Source: Chloroflexota bacterium (GTDB lineage Bacteria; Chloroflexota; Anaerolineae; Promineifilales; Promineifilaceae). From it: DNA of 33,526 nt. The stretch is taken from the NCBI GenBank assembly GCA_020629055.1, contig JAHDEB010000005.1, positions 1 through 33,526 on the forward strand, given 5' to 3'. A model generated the notes under the pieces. The model worked only from the letters and a program-made list of their open reading frames with translations, ran no database searches and was not told the DNA's origin. A program made the position numbers and the translations under genes. Positions 26,867 through 33,526 of this stretch are shown here, in pieces. How positions within the stretch are numbered: position 1 is the first letter of the stretch; each line of letters opens with the position of its first letter.

Positions 26867-28696
26867 ATGTCAGGAATGTTTCAAGGTTTAGACGCGGAAG
26901 ATTATGACCGCACGTACGATGACAATGAGTTGGTTCAACGTATTTGGTCTTATTTTCAAAAGTATCAGGCTAAATTTAATCGGATTGTTGTCGCAACTAT
27001 TGTCTTAGCGATCTTAGGGACCGCATTGCCGATCATCATTTATAGGGCGATTGAATCTGCCGCTTATGGTGGTTTACCAACCGATACGATGATTTGGCTG
27101 ATCGGGGCGGTCTTTACCGCTGGGTTAGCAACCTACTTCGTCAATTGGTATCGTCGGCTACGTTCGGCCGAACTAATTGCAGATGTGGTGCTTGATATGC
27201 GTCGCGATGCATTTACGGCCGCAGCAGGGCAAGACATGTCCTTCTACGACGAGTTCTCCTCGAGCCGCATTTTGTCTCGAATTACCAACGATACAGAAGA
27301 GTTCAGCCAAATTGTGTTATTGAGCCTAGATGTGATCAATCAGCTGACAGTCGCTATCATTTTGGTCGTCTTATTGTTCACAATCAATGTTCCGCTTACC
27401 CTCATGGTGCTGGTCATGGCCCCCCTTGTCATTGTGGCTGCACTCTCATTTCGCAAAGCTGCCCGACGAGTCACTCGGCAATCGGCACGCGTAATGGGTG
27501 AGGTCAATCGCTCGATTCAAGAAGCGGTGACCGGTATCAGCGTAGCCAAAAATTTTCGCCAAGAAGGGTTTATCTACAATGAGTTTAAAGAGGTCAATGA
27601 TCAGTCTTATGCGCTGAATGTTGCTCGTGCTCGGGTTATCGCATCAATTTTCCCAACGCTTAACACGCTAGGCGGTTTAGCGACCGCGTCGCTGCTCTAT
27701 TTTGGCGGCCGGGCCACCCTAGGCATGGCGTCACTTCTGCCGGTGGTAACGATTGGGGCATGGTCTCTGTTTGTATCGACCGTCGATCGGTTATGGTTCC
27801 CGCTCATGAACGGGGCTGCATTCTGGAGCCAGTTTCAACAAGGTCTATCTGCGTGTGAACGTGTCTTTGCACTGATCGATAGCGATAGAGGGGTCAATCA
27901 AAAAGACAACAAAATGTTCGATCGTTTAAACGGGGAAATCAAGTTTACAGACGTCACTTTTGGTTACACGGCCGATGATTTGATATTGCCAAGGTTCAAC
28001 TTAACGATCAAGCCAGGGGAAAGTATCGCCCTTGTTGGCCATACAGGGGCCGGAAAATCATCGATTATCAAACTCGTATCTCGCTTTTATGAATTCCAAT
28101 CAGGCGAAATTACAATTGATGGTACAGACCTGCGTGAATTAGATCTGGAATCTTATCGGCGCAAACTAGGCATCGTTTCACAGGTCCCGTTTTTATTTGA
28201 TGGCACCGTTGCAGAAAATATCCGCTATGCTGCCCCAGATGCGACCGATGAAGAGATCATCGGTATGGCGAAGAAAATCGGAAATGGGGATTGGCTTGAA
28301 ACACTGCCACAAGGAATCGAATCCCCTGTTGGAGAGCGTGGCAGTCAGCTATCAATGGGGCAACGGCAACTCGTTGCCCTCATGCGTGTACTGATTCACA
28401 ACCCAGAAATTTTCATTTTTGATGAGGCGACCGCCAGCATCGACCCCTTTACAGAATCACAAATTCAAGAAGCGCTCGACCTGATTATGCAAAATACAAC
28501 CGCAATCGTGATTGCTCACAGGCTATCAACGATTCGGAATGTAGATCGCATCGTCGTATTATCTCAGGGAGAGATGATTGAGGAAGGGTCGCATGATGAG
28601 TTGGTTGCGGCCGGGGGGCATTATGCAGAGCTGTACGACACCTACTTTAGGCACCAAAGCCTAGCTTACATTGAAGAGCAAGCCTGGGTGAAATAG
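26867..28696 (+). CDS. ABC exporter, fused permease and ATPase
   Basis: A 609-residue half-transporter. Residues about 30-330 contain six membrane helices of the exporter type I fold. The nucleotide-binding domain (about 350-600) has Walker A LVGHTGAGKSS near residue 390, the Q loop SQVPFLFDG, the signature LSMGQRQ near 494, Walker B IFIFDEATASID near 515, and the switch histidine in VIAHRLS. Two such chains are needed for a working exporter. No second ABC gene is nearby, so it probably forms a homodimer or pairs with a distant partner. Substrate (drug, lipid or peptide) is unknown. It begins with ATG and no obvious ribosome site. Confidence 0.95.
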   Translation: MSGMFQGLDAEDYDRTYDDNELVQRIWSYFQKYQAKFNRIVVATIVLAILGTALPIIIYRAIESAAYGGLPTDTMIWLIGAVFTAGLATYFVNWYRRLRSAELIADVVLDMRRDAFTAAAGQDMSFYDEFSSSRILSRITNDTEEFSQIVLLSLDVINQLTVAIILVVLLFTINVPLTLMVLVMAPLVIVAALSFRKAARRVTRQSARVMGEVNRSIQEAVTGISVAKNFRQEGFIYNEFKEVNDQSYALNVARARVIASIFPTLNTLGGLATASLLYFGGRATLGMASLLPVVTIGAWSLFVSTVDRLWFPLMNGAAFWSQFQQGLSACERVFALIDSDRGVNQKDNKMFDRLNGEIKFTDVTFGYTADDLILPRFNLTIKPGESIALVGHTGAGKSSIIKLVSRFYEFQSGEITIDGTDLRELDLESYRRKLGIVSQVPFLFDGTVAENIRYAAPDATDEEIIGMAKKIGNGDWLETLPQGIESPVGERGSQLSMGQRQLVALMRVLIHNPEIFIFDEATASIDPFTESQIQEALDLIMQNTTAIVIAHRLSTIRNVDRIVVLSQGEMIEEGSHDELVAAGGHYAELYDTYFRHQSLAYIEEQAWVK

Positions 28697-29074
28697 GCTT
28701 AGGATCGGGATTTAAATACCTTTGAGGGTTATTAACCTTCAGCCCTTATCCGAGCAGCCAATCTAATTGTGACGCTTTTTCGCGATCGAATCTCATGTTT
28801 AAGGTCGACGGAAAGTAGTAATAGAGTATCTTTATCCTTATTCAATGGTGCCTTCTACCCATGAAGAGATACACTCGACCTCATCAATCAGCAATGTTCA
28901 CCAATCTCTTAAATTGAAATAGCGTTTAGGAAGACGATCACATCAACCACACACCATTGATGTCGAGCTGCACTGATCCGCCAAACGGCTTGAATGTTGC
29001 TGAACAACCGCACATCAAAAACATTCCTCAAAAACGGGTGCATTACCACCCCTATATACACACAGGACCATTTC
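28697..29074. other. Noncoding gap between the exporter and antiporter genes
   Basis: No gene or RNA is recognised. An imperfect palindrome, TGAGGGTTATTAACCTTCA (28723-28741), lies soon after the exporter stop and could be an operator. AGGAC (29064-29068) is the ribosome site of the antiporter gene. Confidence 0.4.
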
Positions 29075-30916
29075 ATGCATCAACCCATAGTTGTCGGTTT
29101 AGCCGCGATCCTCGCCTTGGGTATTAGCGCCCAATGGTTTGCGTGGCGTTTAAAAATACCTTCGATTCTCTTGCTCCTTGTCTTCGGATTTGTTGCTGGC
29201 CCAATTACCGGCATATTAGAGCCAGATTTACTATTTGGCGATCTGCTGTTCCCGTTTGTTTCCGTCTCCGTCGCCATCATTTTGTTCGAGGGAGGACTAA
29301 GTTTAAAACTAGATGAAGTTCGTGAAGTGGGGCGTGTGGTTTGGCTCTTAATATCTTTAGGAGCTTTAGTTACATGGGGGGTCGCAACGATGGCGGCCGT
29401 CTACTTTCTAGATTTTGAGTTTTCGATGGCAGTCCTGCTGGGTGCCGTGGTCGTTGTTACCGGGCCAACGGTGGTTATCCCCTTATTACGCCAGATACGA
29501 CCGACAACGCAGGTAAGCTCTGTCTTAAAATGGGAAGGTATCCTGATCGACCCTGTGGGTGCGACGCTAGCGGTTTTGGTATTTGAGTGGATTGTTGATA
29601 GCAGCCACCATGCTGATTCTGCGGCCATCTCCATTTTGGGTGGTACGATCATTACGCTGCTGGTCGGCATAGGCATCGGGTTCGTATTTGGTTGGCTTCT
29701 GATTGAGTTTTTAAGTCGTAAATGGATCGCGGGCTATTTAGAAACGGCCGTCACTGTGATGGTCGTTATTCTCGCCTTTGCCATCTCTAACGAGCTGGTT
29801 CTAGAGTCTGGATTAATGGCGGTAACGCTGATGGGCATTATGCTTGCCAATCAGAAAAAGGCGGACATCCACCACATCGTTATGTTTAAAGAGGAGCTCG
29901 GGGTGTTGTTGCTTTCGGTGTTATTCATCGTTTTAGCCGCCCGGGTTGATCTAGACGCCATCTTGCTAATAGTTTGGCAAGATATCGCGTTTTTAGCTGT
30001 CTTAATCTTTATCGCTCGGCCGATCACCGTTTTCATCTCCTCTATTGGCAGCAATATGCCTTTCAAAGAGCGACTGTTTATGTCATCGATGGCACCGCGC
30101 GGCATCGTCGCTGTCTCAGTTGCATCTCTCTTTGCGCTTGAATTACACGAAGCGGGCATCGCCAATGCTGATCAGCTGGTCAACATCACGTTTACCGTTG
30201 TCTTTGGCACCGTTTTATTCTATTCGCTAACGGCTCGACCTCTCGCCCGGTCTTTGGGGCTAACACAAAAACAACCTGAAGGAACCTTGATCGTTGGTGC
30301 TCATAATTGGGCACGTCAAATCGCATCGATATTGCAGAAGGCCGGAGTCGAAGTTTGGCTCGTAGATACCAACAAGCGACGCATTAGAGATTCTGCAGCG
30401 ATGGGGCTAGAGGCGTTTGAAGATAGCATTATGTCTGATGCGATCATCGACGTCCTACCGATGGAACGGATCGGCAGGCTTTTAGCTTGTACTGCGAATA
30501 CAGAACTCAATTCAATAGCAACGCTACGTTTTACTGAATGGTTAGACAACGAGAATGTTTATCAGCTGGTGCCAGCCAGCAAAGGGGTTCCCGTTCCCAT
30601 CTCTGAGCAGCTGCGTGGCGAAATTTTGTTTAATGATGACTTGACCTTTAATGACATTGAAAAGTTTTATTATCATGGGGCAAAGTTTATCTATATTAAA
30701 GAAGATCCTGTAGAAAAGATTAAAAGCAATTCCACCGATCAGTCCTACGCCCATTTGCTTTTCCTCATCACAAGCGACGGCCGCTTAAAGGTTACCAAAC
30801 GCGACAACCCTTTGGCTCTAGCTCAAGGAGAGTCAGCCATTTATTTAGTTGATTCAATTTTAGGGCAAGCATTAAGTGGGGAAATTACTGCGGCAACACC
30901 AATCGATGATATTTAA
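29075..30916 (+). CDS. Cation/proton antiporter (CPA1/NhaP-like) with RCK-like tail
   Basis: A 613-residue membrane protein. Residues 1-395 carry about 12 hydrophobic helices, with family motifs FGFVAGPITG, ILFEGGLSL, the ion-path segment VVVTGPTVVIPLLRQIRP, and WEGILIDPVGA with the transport-site Asp. It should exchange sodium or potassium for protons. From about residue 405 a TrkA-N/RCK-like domain begins (GTLIVGAHNWARQIASIL, VWLVDTNKRRI), followed by a TrkA-C-like end (VTKRDNPLALAQGESAIYLV). The GxGxxG nucleotide motif is replaced by GAHNWA, so NAD binding may be altered or lost. The ATG at 29075 is preferred over an upstream ATG at 28994 because AGGAC precedes it and the protein then starts in the first helix. 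Confidence 0.9.
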   Translation: MHQPIVVGLAAILALGISAQWFAWRLKIPSILLLLVFGFVAGPITGILEPDLLFGDLLFPFVSVSVAIILFEGGLSLKLDEVREVGRVVWLLISLGALVTWGVATMAAVYFLDFEFSMAVLLGAVVVVTGPTVVIPLLRQIRPTTQVSSVLKWEGILIDPVGATLAVLVFEWIVDSSHHADSAAISILGGTIITLLVGIGIGFVFGWLLIEFLSRKWIAGYLETAVTVMVVILAFAISNELVLESGLMAVTLMGIMLANQKKADIHHIVMFKEELGVLLLSVLFIVLAARVDLDAILLIVWQDIAFLAVLIFIARPITVFISSIGSNMPFKERLFMSSMAPRGIVAVSVASLFALELHEAGIANADQLVNITFTVVFGTVLFYSLTARPLARSLGLTQKQPEGTLIVGAHNWARQIASILQKAGVEVWLVDTNKRRIRDSAAMGLEAFEDSIMSDAIIDVLPMERIGRLLACTANTELNSIATLRFTEWLDNENVYQLVPASKGVPVPISEQLRGEILFNDDLTFNDIEKFYYHGAKFIYIKEDPVEKIKSNSTDQSYAHLLFLITSDGRLKVTKRDNPLALAQGESAIYLVDSILGQALSGEITAATPIDDI

Positions 30917-30996
30917 CTCTTGGGGATAAATTTACTTTCATATTTTCTTTTAGCCGTTTAGTATGGTTAAAAATCTACTAGAAGCTGAGAGGAATA

Positions 30997-31638
30997 ATGC
31001 CCAACATTCAACTGATACTTGTCGACCCAAAACCGGCCCAATGTGACGCTTGGAAAGCTTGTTTCGAAAACTTGCCCAATGTTCAAATTGTCCGGGGTTA
31101 CTTTGAACAACTTCCCGAGTTTGATTGCATCGTTAGTGCTGCAAACTCATTTGGTTTGATGGATGGTGGCATTGATCTCGCCATCGTCCAGTTTTTCGGC
31201 CGACAAGTCGAAAAAAAGGTTCAACGCCACATACTTGATCACTATTTAGGGGAGCAGCCGATCGGCACATCATTTATCATCGAAACAGGGCACGAACATC
31301 ATCCTTTCCTGGCGCATACACCGACAATGCGCTCTCCAATGACGGTTCAATATACCGATTACCCTTATTTGGCGATGTGGGCCTTGCTGCTATCTGTAAG
31401 ACAACACAACCAACAAAACGATAAGAAAATAACGACTATTGCCTGCCCTGGGCTGGGTACAGGCACCGGTAGAGTTGCCCCGAACGAGGCCGCTAGGCAA
31501 ATGGCTGCAGCCTATCAAAACTTTCTCTATCCGCCCGACCAACTCACATGGCGTTTTGCGGATGACCGGCAGTCACAAATAAAACGAGGTGGAGATTTGG
31601 GATATCTGCTTGGCTCAATGCATAAAGGCTCAAAATAA
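30997..31638 (+). CDS. Macro domain protein
   Basis: A 213-residue soluble protein that is one macro domain. The N-terminal strand IQLILVDPKP leads to the first ligand loop IVSAANSFGLMDGGIDLAI (Asn50, Gly57-Gly58). The second loop is IACPGLGTGTGRVAPNEAARQMAAAY (glycines 152-158). These form the ADP-ribose site in the fold. Known members bind or hydrolyse ADP-ribose, O-acetyl-ADP-ribose or related adducts, sometimes on DNA or protein. GAGAGGAA upstream of the ATG is the ribosome site. It is a single-gene unit between the antiporter gene and the convergent GH26 gene. No ADP-ribosyltransferase or toxin gene is adjacent, so a specific partner cannot be named. Confidence 0.88.
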   Translation: MPNIQLILVDPKPAQCDAWKACFENLPNVQIVRGYFEQLPEFDCIVSAANSFGLMDGGIDLAIVQFFGRQVEKKVQRHILDHYLGEQPIGTSFIIETGHEHHPFLAHTPTMRSPMTVQYTDYPYLAMWALLLSVRQHNQQNDKKITTIACPGLGTGTGRVAPNEAARQMAAAYQNFLYPPDQLTWRFADDRQSQIKRGGDLGYLLGSMHKGSK

Positions 31639-31661
31639 ATCTGGCTTGGCGATTTTAAAGC

Positions 31662-31704
31662 CATAGGTCTGCAAGGCGAAGTTTCATACCCTTGCAAACC
31701 TATG
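31662..31704. terminator. Hairpin between macro gene and GH26 gene
   Basis: CATAGGTCTGCAAGG (31662-31676) and CCTTGCAAACCTATG (31690-31704) pair in 14 of 15 positions across a 13-base loop. It separates two convergent genes; neither side has a strong U-tract, so termination is likely but not certain. Confidence 0.6.
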
Positions 31705-31719
31705 ATCTCTTAACAAATA

Positions 31720-33526
31720 TTATCTAACCGCAGGTAAATACACCGCTCGGTCAAGAAGCCATGCTTCACCAAAAGCACTTGGCCGTTCCCAAGAGACATC
31801 CTCGGTCGCAAACCATGCTAACTTGCCATCCCGTGCACCACCGTCATCGTCATCATTGATATGAATGTCAATGCCAAAACGCCCTCCGTTGCTTCGGTCA
31901 TATCCCATATAGGCCAATGGAATTTTAATCTCCATACGGTAGCCACCGGAAAGCTGAGTTTGCCCAAATTCAATGCGGTCTGGCAGGTCGGCCGACATAC
32001 CCCCGGTGTGGGGCTGCCCATCGTTCAAGCGAAATCCTAGCAAATAATCGTTTTGACCATCATAGGCATTCCCGCCACTTAAATCTGCATCGATATATAC
32101 TTCGACCCCATCATCTTCCCACCAGTTCTCGGCCGAGTCCTGAATCAGCGAATCATCTTGTACCTCTATTAGCAGATAAACGCTTGTGCGATCATAAATG
32201 GTCCGAATTTGGGCCGATAAATCACCGGCCGACTGCAGTCCAAACAATTCGTTATTCAAACGATATGGGGAAACCGACCGCCAAATCGGGTCGACATCCC
32301 CATCGACCACAGGTGCAGGAGAGGCAAAAGGAATATGAAGCCGACTTGATCGGTTCCCCCCTTCGTTGGACGGGGATGCTTCGATATCAATTTCATCTAA
32401 TGTTGTCACACAGTCATGTTGCATCAAAGGCACCGCATTACGGTTGTGGGCGATTGGCAAATTTTGATAAACCCCGTTTTCCATCCAACCATGCCAGTTC
32501 AGCCAGTAAATCGCTTCAGGGTAATCATTCACAATTTTCTCGAGCATAAATAAATTATCGAAGCTGCCGTCACGCTGATTCAAGGGACCAAGCTCTGTTA
32601 AAGCGAACGGTTTGCCCAATGCCAGCATCTGTTCGTAACCGGCCGCATTCAAGTTATCGTCATAGACGTCCAAACCGACAATATCTACATAATCGCCACC
32701 TGGATAATAAAAATCTACCGGCTGTTTCCAGCTTTCATTTTGATACGTACTAGCGGCATAAACCCACAACAAATTATCTAACCCTTTGGTCTCCGTAAAA
32801 TATTGATACATGTGGCGCCATAACGCCGTGTATGGCCCGTTATTGTTCGGATGAATATTTGCCCCCCACCAGAACCAATCACCGTTCATTTCATGAATCG
32901 GCCGCCAAAGCACCACAACACCTGCATCTTGCAAATCAGCTAGCCCGGCCGCAACATAGTCCAACTGGCGCAACCATTGTTGCCCGGCAGCTGTATTGGG
33001 GTTTAACAGTTCATTCAAATTGGCGTTTGACTGGTCCCACGAATCGCCACCGGTCCAAGGGTTTGGAGCACTCCAAGAAACGCCGACTAACCCACCTGCG
33101 TTCCAATGCTCTTTTAGTGGCTGGTTAAAGTTTTCGTAATCCTCTGCATAATCCCAATCGAAATAATCAGCCTCTACAAGCCCCACACGTCTTCCAGATT
33201 GGCGCTCTAGCTCAAGGACAAGATCTTGATAACCGGCCGTTGTGCCGTACCCGTGCCCAATATGCTGTCCCGAAACCAAGTCACAACCGTTCTTTTGCGC
33301 AGTTAGCCAGTTCAATACATCTTGGCGAGACCGATTGTTTGATGCGGCAAAAATTTGCACACTGCTGATATCGGTTTCAATGGCTTCAAACGGTTGCTCC
33401 GGTGCAGCCTCAACTAAGGAGGCGGTTTCGGCCGGGCTAAGTGTTTGAGACGCAAATAAATAAATGAATAAGCCTAATGAAATAATGGTGCCTAAACCTA
33501 GCCCCGAGCTTTTTTTTCGATTCCAG
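31720..33526 (-). CDS. Secreted GH26 endo-mannanase-like enzyme with CBM9-like domain (5' end missing)
   Basis: The frame is open to the right edge of the window, so the start lies beyond it. The visible N-terminal part reads NRKKSSGLGLGTIISLGLF and continues hydrophobic through IYLFASQ, a signal peptide or membrane anchor, so the GTG at 33360 is not the true start. A GH26 domain follows, with the proton donor in RPIHEMNGDWFWW (Glu codon at 32890-32892) and the nucleophile in FALTELGP (Glu codon at 32593-32595). GH26 enzymes are mostly beta-mannanases. The C-terminal 200 residues form a CBM9/DOMON-like carbohydrate-binding domain (PVVDGDVDPIWRSV, VYLLIEVQDDSL, DDGVEVYIDAD). The expected role is binding and cutting plant or microbial mannan outside the cell. 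Confidence 0.9.
   Translation of the reverse strand, partial: WNRKKSSGLGLGTIISLGLFIYLFASQTLSPAETASLVEAAPEQPFEAIETDISSVQIFAASNNRSRQDVLNWLTAQKNGCDLVSGQHIGHGYGTTAGYQDLVLELERQSGRRVGLVEADYFDWDYAEDYENFNQPLKEHWNAGGLVGVSWSAPNPWTGGDSWDQSNANLNELLNPNTAAGQQWLRQLDYVAAGLADLQDAGVVVLWRPIHEMNGDWFWWGANIHPNNNGPYTALWRHMYQYFTETKGLDNLLWVYAASTYQNESWKQPVDFYYPGGDYVDIVGLDVYDDNLNAAGYEQMLALGKPFALTELGPLNQRDGSFDNLFMLEKIVNDYPEAIYWLNWHGWMENGVYQNLPIAHNRNAVPLMQHDCVTTLDEIDIEASPSNEGGNRSSRLHIPFASPAPVVDGDVDPIWRSVSPYRLNNELFGLQSAGDLSAQIRTIYDRTSVYLLIEVQDDSLIQDSAENWWEDDGVEVYIDADLSGGNAYDGQNDYLLGFRLNDGQPHTGGMSADLPDRIEFGQTQLSGGYRMEIKIPLAYMGYDRSNGGRFGIDIHINDDDDGGARDGKLAWFATEDVSWERPSAFGEAWLLDRAVYLPAVR

Noticed and set aside
28994-29074. 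27-codon N-terminal extension of the antiporter
   Set aside because: The extension is polar and unlike the family; the ATG at 29075 has an AGGAC ribosome site and begins the first membrane helix.
33358-33360. GTG start for the GH26 gene
   Set aside because: The frame stays open to the right edge and encodes a signal/anchor sequence upstream, so the GTG is internal.

Overview
The window reads as chromosomal DNA of a free-living bacterium, most likely a member of the Chloroflexota (Anaerolineae-like). This placement is an inference from gene content: a PdxS/PdxT vitamin B6 pair, a short-type PyrF next to PyrB, twin-arginine DUF1800/DUF1501 proteins, GAF-rich soluble kinases, an acidic lipoprotein and a GH26 mannanase with a CBM9-like tail. 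GC content looks close to 50%. The palindrome CGGCCG is scattered through almost every gene (about 85 sites by eye, about 6 expected by chance).

Positions 1-3970 hold a P1-family (NylC/DmpA-like) peptidase and, convergent to it, a DinB-family protein and enolase. A hairpin-rich, MITE-like repeat sits on each side of this group, in opposite orientations (28-155 and 3396-3577).

Positions 3971-12728 run left to right: a soluble GAF/PAS histidine kinase, a cysteine desulfurase, a hybrid kinase with two receivers, a single-domain response regulator, the tRNA thiouridylase MnmA, a small membrane protein, and a membrane-anchored spermidine-synthase-like protein. Cysteine desulfurase and MnmA act in tRNA 2-thiouridine synthesis. 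The two signalling genes between them fall in the longest CGGCCG-free stretch of the window and may be an insertion.

Positions 12992-16138 hold a DUF1800/DUF1501 pair exported by the Tat route, ending at a strong bidirectional terminator. PdxT and PdxS (PLP synthase) follow on the minus strand. A noncoding stretch rich in inverted repeats comes next, then tRNA-Gly(CCC) with a perfect consensus promoter, then pyrF-pyrB.

Positions 20532-33526 carry a large lipoprotein of unknown function (minus), glycerol kinase (plus), a DUF900 hydrolase with an extra N-terminal domain (minus), a GH43-like five-bladed-propeller protein (minus), an ABC exporter (plus), a cation/proton antiporter with an RCK-like tail (plus), a macro-domain protein (plus), and a secreted GH26 enzyme (minus) that runs off the right edge. 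I see no phage, transposase, CRISPR array or recognisable defence island. The most unusual signals are the modular repeats, the CGGCCG signature and its desert.
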